Notes: generated by a model from the letters alone, not told the origin. A DNA stretch of 64,000 nt from Pleomorphomonas oryzae DSM 16300 (GCF_000422965.1 NZ_AUHB01000003.1:1-64000); one strand, 5' to 3'. Numbered from the stretch's first letter, positions 26,826 to 36,099 are shown. Program-made: numbers and translations.

Positions 26826-28160
26826 TCAGCCCACCGTTCCCCAGAGGTCGTAAGCGTCGGCCCGCTCGATCTTGGCAGTGACGATGTCGCCGACCCGCAT
26901 CGGGCGCCGACTCTGCAGGTGAACAGAGCCGTCGATTTCCGGTGCGTCCCACTTGGAGCGCCCCTTGGCGATCGTGCCGTTGGCCTCGTCGATGATGACG
27001 GGAATACGTTTGCCGACCCGGCGCTGCAGAAGCTTGGCCGAGATACCCTGCTGATGCGCCATGAAGCGATGCCAGCGACGCTCCTGCTCCTCCGGCGGGA
27101 CTAAGGGCAGGCCGAGATCGTTGGCGGCGGCGCCCTTCACCGGCTCGTACTTGAAACAGCCGACCCGCTCGAGCTTCACGTCGGTGAGCCAATCGAGCAA
27201 CATCTCGAAATCCTCCTCCGTCTCGCCGGGGAAGCCGACGATGAACGTCGAGCGTATCGCGAGGTCCGGACAGATCTCCCGCCATTTGGCGATGCGCTCG
27301 GCTGTCTTCTCCTGGTGCGCCGGCCGTCGCATGGCGCGCAGAACGTTGGGGGAGGCATGCTGGAAGGGGATATCGAGATAGGGCAGCACCTTGCCCTCGG
27401 CCATCAACGAGATGACCTCGTCGACGTGCGGGTAGGGGTAGACGTAATGGAGACGGACCCAGATGCCGAATTCCGAGAGAGCCTCGGCGAGATCAAAGAA
27501 GCGGGCGCGGATCTCCCGGTCCTTCCAGATACCCGTCTGATATTTGATGTCGACGCCGTAGGCCGAGGTGTCCTGTGAGATGACCAGCAGTTCCTTGACG
27601 CCGGCGTTGGCCAGCTTCTCAGCTTCGCGCAGCACATCGACCACCGGCCGGGACACAAGGTCGCCCCGGAGCTTGGGGATGATGCAGAAACTGCAGCGAT
27701 TATGGCAGCCCTCGGAGATCTTCAGATAGGCATAGTGGCGCGGCGTCAGCTTGACGCCTTGCGGCGGCACGAGATCGACGAAAGGATCATGGGCCGGCGG
27801 AATGGCCTCGTGCACCGCGCTCATGACGCTCTCGTAGGCCTGTGGGCCGGTGATGGCCAGCACGCCGGGGAAGGCGTCGCGGATCTGCTCGGGTTCGGCT
27901 CCCATGCAGCCGGTGACGATGACCTTGCCGTTCTCCGACATGGCTTTGCCGATGGCATCCAGGCTCTCGGCCTTGGCACTGTCGAGGAAGCCGCAAGTGT
28001 TGACGATGACCACGTCGGCACCGTCGTGCCGGCGAGCAATCTCATAACCTTCCGATCTCAGATGCGTGACGATGCGCTCGCTGTCGACCAGCGCCTTCGG
28101 GCAGCCGAGGCTGACGAAGGAGATTTTTGGAGCGGCGTCGGAGCTGGCATCGGTGGTCAT
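26826..28160 (-). CDS. rimO: Ribosomal protein uS12 methylthiotransferase RimO
   Basis: Radical-SAM enzyme that adds a methylthio group to Asp of ribosomal protein S12. The 444-residue protein has the N-terminal MTTase/UPF0004 domain with its three Fe-S Cys ([30 protein letters not shown]). The radical-SAM core carries [11 protein letters not shown] (CxxxCxxC), and a C-terminal TRAM domain (about 375-444) follows. The VDSE motif after the first Cys and the overall length fit RimO rather than MiaB. It is divergent from the small lipoprotein gene at 28375. Confidence 0.96.
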   Translation of the reverse strand: MTTDASSDAAPKISFVSLGCPKALVDSERIVTHLRSEGYEIARRHDGADVVIVNTCGFLDSAKAESLDAIGKAMSENGKVIVTGCMGAEPEQIRDAFPGVLAITGPQAYESVMSAVHEAIPPAHDPFVDLVPPQGVKLTPRHYAYLKISEGCHNRCSFCIIPKLRGDLVSRPVVDVLREAEKLANAGVKELLVISQDTSAYGVDIKYQTGIWKDREIRARFFDLAEALSEFGIWVRLHYVYPYPHVDEVISLMAEGKVLPYLDIPFQHASPNVLRAMRRPAHQEKTAERIAKWREICPDLAIRSTFIVGFPGETEEDFEMLLDWLTDVKLERVGCFKYEPVKGAAANDLGLPLVPPEEQERRWHRFMAHQQGISAKLLQRRVGKRIPVIIDEANGTIAKGRSKWDAPEIDGSVHLQSRRPMRVGDIVTAKIERADAYDLWGTVG

Positions 28161-28339
28161 TTACGGCGAAATCCTGAGCTTTTGAGGCCGAGATGCATGG
28201 AGAGCTTTTCGGACGCCGTCAAGATGGTCGGCATCAAATCGCCTGATTGTCGCGGCTTCAATGGTAACGTGGATCTTCACGCGGCGATCACCTTTTGCGG
28301 CGTTGTGAAAAGGAAATCGCTAAGACTTCAGTGCTAGTG

Positions 28340-28345
28340 TATAAT
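28340..28345 (+). promoter_or_regulatory. Perfect -10 element (TATAAT) of the lipoprotein gene
   Basis: A consensus TATAAT lies 29 bases before the ATG of the lipoprotein gene, in an otherwise GC-rich region. The -35 region is poor, so the promoter strength is uncertain. Confidence 0.45.
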
Positions 28346-28374
28346 CCGGGCAATAACGAGAATACCGAGGCTTC

Positions 28375-28767
28375 ATGCGTTTTCTGACCTCCCGTTCTTC
28401 CAAATCCCTCGCGGCCGTCGCTGCGTTGCTCGCAACCCTTTCCCTAGGGGGCTGCGCTGGCGGACCGTCTGATTTTCTGTCCTTGGCGAGTACCCCCAAG
28501 GCAGAGAAGCCGATCGTTCGTGATGCCGACCAGCAGGCGGCGCTCGCCGCAGCATTGGCTGCGCAGGCCCATGGCTATCGAATGCCGTCGGAAGATAACT
28601 CGACCGTCATGGCCCTGTCGGCAGCCCGCCAGCAGCAGACTGAAGCTGCTCAGGCGCTCATCCAGGAAACGGATGCTGCCTTCAAGCCCGCCCCAGCAAC
28701 GGCGGCTCCGGCTTGCGATCCCTACTCCGTCGATCCGGCGGCGGCCTGTTCGGCCAAGGCGCCCTGA
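28375..28767 (+). CDS. Small predicted lipoprotein
   Basis: Protein of 130 residues with a short basic N-terminus, a hydrophobic stretch and the lipobox LSLGGC (Cys27), so it should be processed by signal peptidase II and acylated. The mature part is Ala/Gln-rich and helical in character, with two further Cys residues near the C-terminus (CDPYSVDPAAAC) that could form a disulfide. No known domain. A perfect -10 box precedes it. Its end lies 10 bp from the end of the convergent coiled-coil membrane protein gene. Confidence 0.8.
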   Translation: MRFLTSRSSKSLAAVAALLATLSLGGCAGGPSDFLSLASTPKAEKPIVRDADQQAALAAALAAQAHGYRMPSEDNSTVMALSAARQQQTEAAQALIQETDAAFKPAPATAAPACDPYSVDPAAACSAKAP

Positions 28768-28777
28768 GGACGGGTTT

Positions 28778-29638
28778 TCAGTGCATTGAAAGCTGCTGGC
28801 CCAAATAAAAGGCCGGCAGGCACTTGAGCCCAGACGCTTCGGCCTTTCCGCATCGCTCTGCCGCTTCGGCGGCATTGCGGAACGGTCCGGCGATCAGTAG
28901 CAGCTCGGTGCGACCGCTGCGGTCGCGGATGGTGGCGAGACCATCAAGCCCTTCGAACAGCGCTGGATATTGCCTCACGAGGTCCGACCATGCCTTCTTC
29001 AGCGTGGTGAGGTCGCCGTAGGCGCCAAGCTCCATACCAAATTGCGTATAGGCCGCCTCGCTTTGAGAGCTGGTATCGGGTGGCACGAGATCGTCGAAGT
29101 TGGGCGTCGATGAGGGTAGAGCCGAAGCCACCTCGGACTTGGGCTTGGCGGGGGTGCCAATGCTCCCCGTCATTTCCGATAAATGACCCTCGATCTTGCC
29201 GACCCGTTCCGACAAGGCTTCGATCTGGCCTCGCAGCAGCTCGGTTGCCTGCCGGAGCGCCGCATTTTCGATCCGTACCTTGGCGATCTCGGTGGCGACA
29301 TCGGAATCGTGAGCTGGAGCCCCCACCATATCGCTGCGGCCGCTAGAGGTTGTTGCAGCGGAGGCAGCCTCCGGCATGGCCGTCCCCCGCAGCAGCGTTG
29401 CGCCGCCGCCGGACGCGACCGGTCGCGGCGGTTGGGCAACGACCTCGTGGGCTGGATTGCCATAGACGAGGGCGACCACGGCAAACAGCACCGCCAATCC
29501 TGCAATTGCGAGCCAGATCGACAACGCAAAGGAGCCGGAACCGGGCACCCCGCTTCCGCCGCCATATCTGTCGTCACGCTCGCCGTTCACGAGAACACCC
29601 CAACGCCGAAAGGCCGCATTTCGGCCAGTCTCTTCCAT
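28778..29638 (-). CDS. Single-pass membrane protein with coiled coil and SPOR-like C-terminus
   Basis: Hypothetical protein of about 286 residues. One transmembrane helix (about 36-58, ALSIWLAIAGLAVLFAVVAL) is followed by a periplasmic region. A coiled coil (about 115-150, IAKVRIENAALRQATELLRGQ and on) has MTGSIG after it. A C-terminal segment (about 210-280, MELGAYGDLTTLKKAWSDLV ... LLIAGPFRNAAEAAERC) has the alternating pattern of a SPOR domain. This suggests peptidoglycan binding, as in many alphaproteobacterial division proteins, but it is inferred. The open frame reaches a GTG at 29719; codons before 29638 are unlike neighbouring coding DNA, so the ATG at 29638 is preferred, though neither start has a good ribosome-binding site. 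Confidence 0.75.
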   Translation of the reverse strand: MEETGRNAAFRRWGVLVNGERDDRYGGGSGVPGSGSFALSIWLAIAGLAVLFAVVALVYGNPAHEVVAQPPRPVASGGGATLLRGTAMPEAASAATTSSGRSDMVGAPAHDSDVATEIAKVRIENAALRQATELLRGQIEALSERVGKIEGHLSEMTGSIGTPAKPKSEVASALPSSTPNFDDLVPPDTSSQSEAAYTQFGMELGAYGDLTTLKKAWSDLVRQYPALFEGLDGLATIRDRSGRTELLLIAGPFRNAAEAAERCGKAEASGLKCLPAFYLGQQLSMH

Positions 29639-29835
29639 AAAGGATGAGGAAGCCGATTCACTCAAGGACAATGAGTCGCTGCCGACCTTTGTTGGTGTGC
29701 TTACCCACGGGTGTTTCACGGTTTTGTCATCGACGACCTGAAAGGGAAGTCCGATTGAATGGAAAACTTCACTTGTTGCTCATGTGCGGGCAATATGGGG
29801 CGGTGGCCGAGTGACGAAACGGAAGGACTGGGGGC

Positions 29836-30552
29836 GTGACGAGACTTAGGAATTACTTCCTGACCGGTCTTCTGGTAGCCGGCCCGGCCGGCATCACCAT
29901 TTATATCACCTGGTCGATGGTGTCGTGGATCGACAGTTGGGTGAAGCCCTATCTGCCGGTGGCATATAACCCCGACACCTATCTGCCTTTCCGAGTTCCC
30001 GGCTATGGTCTGGTGGTTGCCGTTTTCGTCATTACGCTGATCGGCTTTCTAACGGCCAATATCGTTGGCGCCTCGATCTTTTCCTTCTCGGAAGAGATGG
30101 TCGACCGCATGCCCCTGGTGCGCAACCTCTATAAGGGGCTGAAGCAGATTTTCTCGTCGGTGCTGGCCGACAAGGGCAACGCCTTCAAGCAGGCCGCCTT
30201 GGTTCGCTTTCCCCACGCCGGCATGTGGACGATCGGGTTCGTCGCTGGCACGGCACGTGGCGAAGTGGCCGAACGGCTGGAAGGCGGAGACGACATGCTC
30301 ACCGTCTACGTGCCGACCACGCCCAACCCGACCGGTGGCTATCTGGTGTTCATCAGGCGCGAGGATGTGATCATCCTCGACATGACGGTCGAGGACGCTG
30401 CCAAGTTCGTCATATCCTTTGGCCTTGTCACAGCCCAATCGGCGGATGCGGCTGAGAGCCTGATCCGCAGCCTGTCGAAGGGCAGCCCCCGTCAGTCGGT
30501 AACCACCGACGCGTCGGAGCGTCCGCCCCATTCGGTCCACGAGCCGTCATAG
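29836..30552 (+). CDS. DUF502 family membrane protein
   Basis: Inner-membrane protein of 238 residues of unknown function. Two transmembrane helices (about 7-28 and 58-80) flank a short periplasmic loop. A conserved cytoplasmic part follows: DRMPLVRNLYKGLKQIFSS, a VRFPHAGMWTIGFVAGTA segment and VYVPTTPNPTGGYLVFI, all hallmark DUF502 sequences. GTG start at 29836 with GGAAGGACTGGGGGC upstream. Its last 61 bp overlap the end of the convergent sseA gene, so the extreme C-terminus (Ser/Pro/His-rich) is encoded antisense to the sulfurtransferase. Confidence 0.9.
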   Translation: MTRLRNYFLTGLLVAGPAGITIYITWSMVSWIDSWVKPYLPVAYNPDTYLPFRVPGYGLVVAVFVITLIGFLTANIVGASIFSFSEEMVDRMPLVRNLYKGLKQIFSSVLADKGNAFKQAALVRFPHAGMWTIGFVAGTARGEVAERLEGGDDMLTVYVPTTPNPTGGYLVFIRREDVIILDMTVEDAAKFVISFGLVTAQSADAAESLIRSLSKGSPRQSVTTDASERPPHSVHEPS

Positions 30553-31337
30553 ATGGCAACGTCGCGTGCCCCGACCACGTCGAGGGCGAGTGCAATCACC
30601 GCAGCCGATACGCCGGAGCCGCAGCTCGCGATCACCGGTTTGTTCGGATCGATGCCGCGAGCGGCGAAAAGCGCCTGCAGATTGGTCGCCGACTTGAGCC
30701 GGCCAGCCTCAATTGTCTCACCGAAAGGCAGGTTGACGGCGCCGGGCATATGGCCGGATCGAAGACCGGCGCGCGGTTCGGGCTCACGGCCGTGGAAGCG
30801 GCCGGCTGACCGGGCGTCGACGATCTGAGCATTTCCGCCGAGCGTAGCCTTTACCTCTTCAAAATTGCGGACAGCCGCTGGATTGAAATGCGGCGTGAAG
30901 ACTTGGGGCGCGCGGGTCGGCTCGCCGGCTTCAAGCGGTAATCCCTGGGCGCTCCAGGCGGGCAGGCCGCCGTCGAGCAGGACGACGTCACGCGCCCCCA
31001 TGATGCGAAAACTCCACCAGACGCGCGCCGCCGAAAACAGACCGATGCTGTCGTAGACGACGATGGTCTGGGTATCGCGGATGCCGAGCGCACCGACCGC
31101 GGCGGCGAAAGCCTCGGGCGTCGGCAGCATATGCGGCAGCGGCGACGCCGTATCGGCAATGGCGTCGAGGTCGAAGAACACCGCGCCGGGGATATGACCG
31201 GTCAGATACTCGGCACGGCCACTGCGGCCAGCTGCCGGCATATGCCAGGAACCATCGACTGCGATCACATCGGGATCATCGATATGGCGCAAGAGCCAAT
31301 CGGCAGTGACGAAATGGCTATCGGGGTGCACTGGCAT
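30492..31337 (-). CDS. sseA: 3-mercaptopyruvate sulfurtransferase
   Basis: Two-domain rhodanese of 281 residues that transfers sulfur from 3-mercaptopyruvate to thiols or cyanide, forming pyruvate. The N-terminal inactive rhodanese domain (about 1-135) and the C-terminal active one (about 155-275) are both present. The active loop is SCGSGVSA, with the CG-S/T-GV-S/T-A pattern of mercaptopyruvate rather than thiosulfate enzymes. It is last in a cysK-alaX-sseA series on the minus strand (21 bp after alaX). Its 3' end overlaps the convergent DUF502 gene by 61 bp. Confidence 0.93.
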   Translation of the reverse strand: MPVHPDSHFVTADWLLRHIDDPDVIAVDGSWHMPAAGRSGRAEYLTGHIPGAVFFDLDAIADTASPLPHMLPTPEAFAAAVGALGIRDTQTIVVYDSIGLFSAARVWWSFRIMGARDVVLLDGGLPAWSAQGLPLEAGEPTRAPQVFTPHFNPAAVRNFEEVKATLGGNAQIVDARSAGRFHGREPEPRAGLRSGHMPGAVNLPFGETIEAGRLKSATNLQALFAARGIDPNKPVIASCGSGVSAAVIALALDVVGARDVAIYDGSWTEWGGRSDASVVTD

Positions 31338-31358
31338 CGGGATCTCCCAGAGATTGGG

Positions 31359-32093
31359 TCATGCGGCTTCGGCGGGTGGGCCGAAACGCAGACGGACGCG
31401 GCGATTGATGCGACCTTTGTTTTCGATCTTGGCGATATGCATTTCGCCAATCTCACCTGTCGATTTGACGTGCGTGCCGCCACAGGGTTGCAGATCGATA
31501 TCAGCGCCGATGCGGACGAGGCGCACCCGGCCGGCGCCTGTCGGCGGCTTCACCTTCATGGTCTTGACGAGCCCCGGGTTGGCCGCAAGCTCGTCGTCGG
31601 TGATCCACTCGGTCGTGACGGCGTGGTCGGCACGGATCAGCGCGTTGAGGGCCTCCGTCGCCGACACCCTCTCGACCGTTTCGCCATCAGGAAGATCGAA
31701 ATCGAGACGCCCCTCGTCGACGCCGACCTGACCGCCGGTAACCGGATAAGGGAGCACCACCGACAAAAGATGCATGGCCGTGTGCATTCGCATCAGGGCA
31801 TGGCGACGCTCCCAATCGACATGCTGTATGATCGTCTGGCCGAGCTGCGGCAAGTCCTGTCCGCTCTCCGGAATCAGCACGATCGAAGATCTGTCAGAGC
31901 TATAGACGGCGTTCTTAATGTTCGTCTCTAACCCGGTTCCCCACTCTACCGACCCGCTGTCTCCGGGCTGACCGCCGCCTTGCGGATAGAAGATCGATCG
32001 GTCGACATAAAGCCCCCCATCCGTGCCGACGGCGGTCACCGTGGCCTCGACGAGTTCCAGATAGGGGTTCTCGAGGTACAGAGCCTCGGTCAT
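31359..32093 (-). CDS. Alanyl-tRNA editing protein AlaX
   Basis: Free-standing editing domain that deacylates Ser-tRNA(Ala) or Gly-tRNA(Ala). Protein of 244 residues: an N-terminal AlaX/ThrRS-like barrel (YVDRSIFYPQGGGQPGD) and the zinc site HTAMH plus CGGTH, which is complete. The size and YPQGGGQPGD segment fit AlaX-M/AlaXp-II rather than the short form. The start at 32093 has GGAGGAA upstream; a longer open frame overlapping the cysK end is not used. The gene is 13 bp after cysK, so it is cotranscribed with cysteine synthase. A link of translation quality control and cysteine metabolism is suggestive only. Confidence 0.92.
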   Translation of the reverse strand: MTEALYLENPYLELVEATVTAVGTDGGLYVDRSIFYPQGGGQPGDSGSVEWGTGLETNIKNAVYSSDRSSIVLIPESGQDLPQLGQTIIQHVDWERRHALMRMHTAMHLLSVVLPYPVTGGQVGVDEGRLDFDLPDGETVERVSATEALNALIRADHAVTTEWITDDELAANPGLVKTMKVKPPTGAGRVRLVRIGADIDLQPCGGTHVKSTGEIGEMHIAKIENKGRINRRVRLRFGPPAEAA

Positions 32094-32106
32094 CGCATTT
32101 CCTCCG

Positions 32107-33138
32107 TCACGCCGCCTCGAACGGCGGCCTGAATTTCCTCGGAGCATCAAGCCATTTCGGCACCGTCAGGTTTTTGCTTCTCAGAAATGTCGGGTTGTAG
32201 AGCTTCGACGCATAACGTGCGCCACCGTCGCAAAGCACGGTGACGATGGTATGTCCCGGGCCAAGTTCGCGGGCGAGAGCCATGGCACCGGCGACGTTGA
32301 TGCCGGACGAGCCGCCCAGACAGAGCCCTTCGTGCTCCACTAGGTCGAACAGCACCGCAACGGCCTCCTCATCGGAGATGCGATAGGAAAAATCGACCGG
32401 CGCATCCTCCAGATTGGCAGTGATCCGGCCTTGGCCGATACCCTCGGTAATTGATGATCCCTCGGCCTTGAGCTCGCCGGTTGTATACCAGGAATGGAGC
32501 GCAGCGCCATGGGGATCGGCAAGGCCGATCTTCACATCTGGCTTCCGCGCCTTGAGGCCCATGCCAACGCCGGCCAGCGTACCGCCGGACCCAACTGCGC
32601 AGATGAACCCATCGACCTTGCCGTCGGTCTGTTCGAAGATCTCGCGCGCCGTTGTCTCGATGTGCGCCTGCCGGTTGGCGACATTGTCGAATTGGTTGGC
32701 CCAGATCGCGCCGCGCGGCTCTGTCTTCGCAAGCTGGTCGGCAAGGCGGCCGGACAGCTTCACGTAGTTGTCGGGGTTTCGGTAGGGAACGGCAGGCACT
32801 TCCACCAGCTCGGCCCCCACCATGCGAAGATAGTCTTTCTTCTCTTGCGATTGAGTCTCGGGGATCACGATCACCGTCTTCAGCCCAAGAGCACTGCCCA
32901 CCAGCGCCAGACCGATTCCCGTGTTTCCAGCGGTACCCTCGACGACCGTGCCACCTGGCTGCAGCCGTCCGTTCGCCATGGCGTCACGGATGATGTAGAG
33001 CGCGGCCCGATCCTTCACCGACTGGCCGGGGTTCATGAATTCCGCCTTGCCCAGAATCTCGCAGCCGGTCGCCTCGGAGGCTCGGCGAAGGCGGATCAGC
33101 GGCGTATTGCCGATGGTGTCGAGAATGCTGCCGGTCAT
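32107..33138 (-). CDS. cysK: Cysteine synthase (O-acetylserine sulfhydrylase) family
   Basis: PLP enzyme of 343 residues making L-cysteine from O-acetyl-L-serine and sulfide. The PLP lysine is K42 in NPGQSVKDRAA, the substrate loop is EGTAGNTGIGLA and the phosphate-binding glycine loop is AVGSGGTLAG. The C-terminal region (LCLGGSSGINVAGA) is also conserved. It belongs to the group sometimes labelled cysteine synthase A in rhizobia, slightly longer than classic CysK (about 310-325); a role in cysteine desulfhydration or in cystathionine synthesis cannot be ruled out. GGAGG lies in front of the ATG at 33138. First gene of the cysK-alaX-sseA operon. Confidence 0.9.
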   Translation of the reverse strand: MTGSILDTIGNTPLIRLRRASEATGCEILGKAEFMNPGQSVKDRAALYIIRDAMANGRLQPGGTVVEGTAGNTGIGLALVGSALGLKTVIVIPETQSQEKKDYLRMVGAELVEVPAVPYRNPDNYVKLSGRLADQLAKTEPRGAIWANQFDNVANRQAHIETTAREIFEQTDGKVDGFICAVGSGGTLAGVGMGLKARKPDVKIGLADPHGAALHSWYTTGELKAEGSSITEGIGQGRITANLEDAPVDFSYRISDEEAVAVLFDLVEHEGLCLGGSSGINVAGAMALARELGPGHTIVTVLCDGGARYASKLYNPTFLRSKNLTVPKWLDAPRKFRPPFEAA

Positions 33139-33292
33139 TGAGGCCTCCAGGGGTGCGGCCGGCCCAAATCGGCCGAAAAAGCTTGGGCACCCACCCAAAA
33201 GGTGCAGGCTTTCCAGCGAAAGTGGACGCGGAAAATCGGAGCGAAACGCCGGGTCAATAGAACGGCTTCTGCTCCAGGCGCCAGAACAATCG

Positions 33293-34066
33293 CTATATGG
33301 CTTCTGTGTCGATCGGCTCGTCGGGCAGAATCGCCCAGCCGGTGGACGTCAAATATTCCAGGGGCTTGTAGCGGCGCTTATAGTCCATCTTGCGCGAGCC
33401 TTGTACCCAATAGCCAAGATAGAGATAGGGCAGGCCGCGCCGCCGCGTTCGCTCGATATGGTCGAGAATCATGAATGTGCCGAGCCCGTCGCTCTGCATG
33501 TCGGGCTCGTAGAAAGAGTAAACCATGGACAGACCGTCGATCAGCACGTCCGTCAAGGCGGCGCCGATCAGCGGGCCGTCGCCCATGCCGTTCAAGAACG
33601 TGTTGATACCGCGCCGTCGGTATTCGATCATCATGGTCGTAACGTGGGTTTCTTCCACCATGGCGGCGTAATCGCCAACGGTCATGTCCACCATGCCGCC
33701 GTCGGCGTGACGGGTGTCGAGATAGGAGCGAAAGAGCGAATATTGCTCGCCGGTTGCCGCCGGCGGCAGCTCGGCGCCGATCAAATGGCTGTTGCGCGTG
33801 TAGTTGCGCCGCTGGCTCTTGTCGGGGCGGAAATCGTCGACGCGCACGCGCACCGAGATGCAGGAGCGGCAATCCTCGCAGGCGGGGCGGTAGGCGATGT
33901 TCTGGCTGCGGCGGAAGCCGCCATGGCTCAGGATGGAATTCATCGCAGCGGCGCGTTCGCCCACCATATGCGTAAACACCTTCCGTTCCGTCTTGCCCGG
34001 CAGATAGGGACAAGCGGACGGCGCGGTCAGAAAGAATTGAGGCGCGTCGGTCGGGTGTTGCGTCAT
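33293..34066 (-). CDS. bpt: Aspartate/glutamate leucyltransferase Bpt (bacterial protein-R-transferase)
   Basis: Leucyl-tRNA-dependent protein transferase that adds Leu to N-terminal Asp/Glu, feeding the N-end-rule pathway (ClpS/ClpAP). Protein of 257 residues, with [15 protein letters not shown] near the start (as [16 protein letters not shown]), [11 protein letters not shown] and [15 protein letters not shown], all typical of the ATE1-like family. The C-terminal half carries [10 protein letters not shown] and [16 protein letters not shown]. The length matches bacterial Bpt. It is 158 bp downstream of the RDD gene on the same strand; a stable nested hairpin lies in between. Confidence 0.94.
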   Translation of the reverse strand: MTQHPTDAPQFFLTAPSACPYLPGKTERKVFTHMVGERAAAMNSILSHGGFRRSQNIAYRPACEDCRSCISVRVRVDDFRPDKSQRRNYTRNSHLIGAELPPAATGEQYSLFRSYLDTRHADGGMVDMTVGDYAAMVEETHVTTMMIEYRRRGINTFLNGMGDGPLIGAALTDVLIDGLSMVYSFYEPDMQSDGLGTFMILDHIERTRRRGLPYLYLGYWVQGSRKMDYKRRYKPLEYLTSTGWAILPDEPIDTEAI

Positions 34067-34092
34067 GGGTTCATGCGTCGGTTTGTTCCACC

Positions 34093-34134
34093 GATCTTGG
34101 CATTTTTCGCTCGCTCTGGCGAGATACCAAGATC
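34093..34134 (-). other. Nested inverted repeat / possible structured RNA between RDD gene and bpt
   Basis: Perfect 8-bp arms GATCTTGG (34093-34100) and CCAAGATC (34127-34134) enclose a second 5-bp hairpin CTCGC/GCGAG (34110-34114 with 34119-34123). On the minus strand it lies 27 bases before the bpt start and 91 bases after the RDD stop. There is no U-run, so it is not a standard terminator. It could be a leader structure of bpt or a repetitive extragenic element. Confidence 0.5.
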
Positions 34135-34224
34135 AACGGAAGTAGTGCGCCTAAGCATGCCACGTCTGCCACTCGGCGGCTTCTCCGCGCCAAATGCTGC
34201 CCCGCGCCAGCGAAAATGCTCGTT

Positions 34225-34698
34225 TTAGTACCGGTTGACGAAGACGATGCCGAGTACGATGTCGTGCAGCAGACGCTTGTTCTCGGTAAACAGCGACACC
34301 AGCAACACCAAGGGCGTCAGGATCGATATCGAGAAATAGAACAAGACCGCGTGGACGGCGGCGACGCCGGGATTGAGGCGGCTGCCATCCATGAAGCGGG
34401 CCTCGATACCCTGGGTGCGCATGCCCACCGTTGCCGAGTGGGGGCCGCCGAGCGAGAAGGCGCAATAGACGAGCGCCACCGCCGGCCAGAGGATCGGGTA
34501 AAGCAGCCAGCCAAGGCCGAGTGTTACGAGGCCGAGGAAAGCCACCACGATGGCGGCGGCCACGGTGAGCATGGCGATGATGACGGCATCGATCAGGAAG
34601 GCGAAGATACGACGCGTGCGGATGCCGCTGACGGCGCGGGGACCGGGCCGGCCTTCGTCATAGATGTAGTCGGCGGCGTCATAGGTCCGGTTGGACAT
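34225..34698 (-). CDS. RDD family membrane protein
   Basis: Inner-membrane protein of 157 residues. After a short soluble start (MSNRTYDAADYIYDEG) come the RDD signature region RRIFAFLIDAVIIAML, with Arg and Asp at the family positions. Then a second pair of hydrophobic helices (about 60-85) and a final one (about 120-140, VLFYFSISILTPLVLLV) precede NKRLLHDIVLGIVFV. The GPHSATVGMRTQGIEAR segment between helices is typical of RDD proteins. Function is not established; some RDD proteins are ion transporters or assembly factors. GAGGAGA is well placed before the ATG at 34698. Confidence 0.9.
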   Translation of the reverse strand: MSNRTYDAADYIYDEGRPGPRAVSGIRTRRIFAFLIDAVIIAMLTVAAAIVVAFLGLVTLGLGWLLYPILWPAVALVYCAFSLGGPHSATVGMRTQGIEARFMDGSRLNPGVAAVHAVLFYFSISILTPLVLLVSLFTENKRLLHDIVLGIVFVNRY

Positions 34699-34776
34699 GG
34701 AAGTCTCCTCGGGAATGATCAGCCGCATATGGGAATGCGGTCTGCGACTTCAATGTATCCGTGCCCGGACTGTGGC

Positions 34777-36015
34777 CTATTCCGCTGATTTTCGTTCGAC
34801 GCCATAGCCCTTTGCCCTAAGCCCCGAGATGATCTCTTCGGCGTGGTGACCGTCGCGTGCCTCGAATGTGATGTCGAGCGAGGCGCCCTTGGCAGGAATC
34901 TCCAGCACGGTACGGCGGTGCGACACTTCAAGAATGTTGCCGCCGGCGTCGCCGATCAGCGTGCTAATGGCGCCCAGCGTGCCGGGGCGATCGGGAATGG
35001 CGAGACGGATGGCAACGATCTTCTCCTCGCGGGCCAGCTCGCGCATCATGATCGACGCAAGGATGCGTGGATCGATATTGCCACCCGATAGCACGAGGCC
35101 GACCTTTCGGCTGCGGAACAGGTCGGGTTCCGCGAACATCGCAGCCAGACCGGCGGCGCCGGCGCCTTCGGCCATGGTTTTCTGAAGCGTGAGATAGGCA
35201 TTGACCGCCCGTTCGAGGTGGCTCTCGTCGACCAGCACGATGGTATCGACGAGGTCGCGTACCACTGGCAGCGTTCTTTTCCCGGCGACTTTGACGGCGA
35301 TACCCTCGGCCAGCGTCGCGCCGCCCGTCATGGCATCGATGTTCTTCACGGCTGCCCACATCGACGGATACATGCGCGTCTCGACGCCGATCACGCGGAT
35401 CTCCGGCTTCAGCGCCTTGGCCGCCGTCGCCATGCCGGCGATCAGGCCGCCACCACCCACCGGCACCACGATGACGTCGAGGTCGGGGCGCTCTTCCAAC
35501 ATTTCCAGCGCCAGCGTGCCCTGGCCGGCGATGACGTCCGCATCGTCATAGGGGTGGATGAAGACAAGATTCTCGTCCGCGCCGATGCGCTCGGCGGCCA
35601 AAGCGGCCTCGGTCACCGTCTCGCCTTCGAGGACGACGCGGGCACCGTAGCCGGCCGTTGCAGCCACCTTCACATGCGGGGTTGTCACCGGCATGACGAT
35701 GGTTGCCGCGATGCCGAGCCGCACCGCATGATAGGCGACGGCCTGTGCGTGATTGCCGGCCGACATGGCGATGACCCCGCGCCGCCGCTCGTCAGCGGTG
35801 AGTGTCAGAAGGCGATTGAGCGCGCCCCGTTCCTTGAAGGCCGAAGTCACCTGCAGGTTCTCGTATTTGACGAACACCTCCGCTCCCGTCAGTCGGCCGA
35901 AACGCGGCGCCGGCAGGAACGGGGTATGCATCACCTGACCAGAAATCGCTTCCCTCGCGGCCCGAATGCGCTCAAGAGTGATCGGCTTGTCGGCGTCGCC
36001 CATTTGTTTTTCCAT
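34777..36015 (-). CDS. ilvA: Threonine ammonia-lyase with ACT domain
   Basis: PLP enzyme of 412 residues that deaminates threonine to 2-oxobutanoate. The PLP Lys is K61 in TSAFKERGA, the phosphate loop is VPVGGGGLIAG, and SAGNHAQAVA is conserved. One C-terminal ACT domain (about 335-408, IRLAIPDRPGTLGAISTLIG) gives the roughly 400-residue single-ACT form, which is regulated differently from the two-ACT E. coli IlvA. It can serve isoleucine synthesis or threonine catabolism; context does not decide. Two ATGs are possible (36015 and 36003). It is divergent from nuoA. Confidence 0.93.
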   Translation of the reverse strand: MEKQMGDADKPITLERIRAAREAISGQVMHTPFLPAPRFGRLTGAEVFVKYENLQVTSAFKERGALNRLLTLTADERRRGVIAMSAGNHAQAVAYHAVRLGIAATIVMPVTTPHVKVAATAGYGARVVLEGETVTEAALAAERIGADENLVFIHPYDDADVIAGQGTLALEMLEERPDLDVIVVPVGGGGLIAGMATAAKALKPEIRVIGVETRMYPSMWAAVKNIDAMTGGATLAEGIAVKVAGKRTLPVVRDLVDTIVLVDESHLERAVNAYLTLQKTMAEGAGAAGLAAMFAEPDLFRSRKVGLVLSGGNIDPRILASIMMRELAREEKIVAIRLAIPDRPGTLGAISTLIGDAGGNILEVSHRRTVLEIPAKGASLDITFEARDGHHAEEIISGLRAKGYGVERKSAE

Positions 36016-36099
36016 GCTTTTTCCCGCCTCAGCCGCGGATGGACGAGGGCAGGGTAACGACCTTGTGAAAACATGCGTTTTCTAGTCAGGATTATGGGG

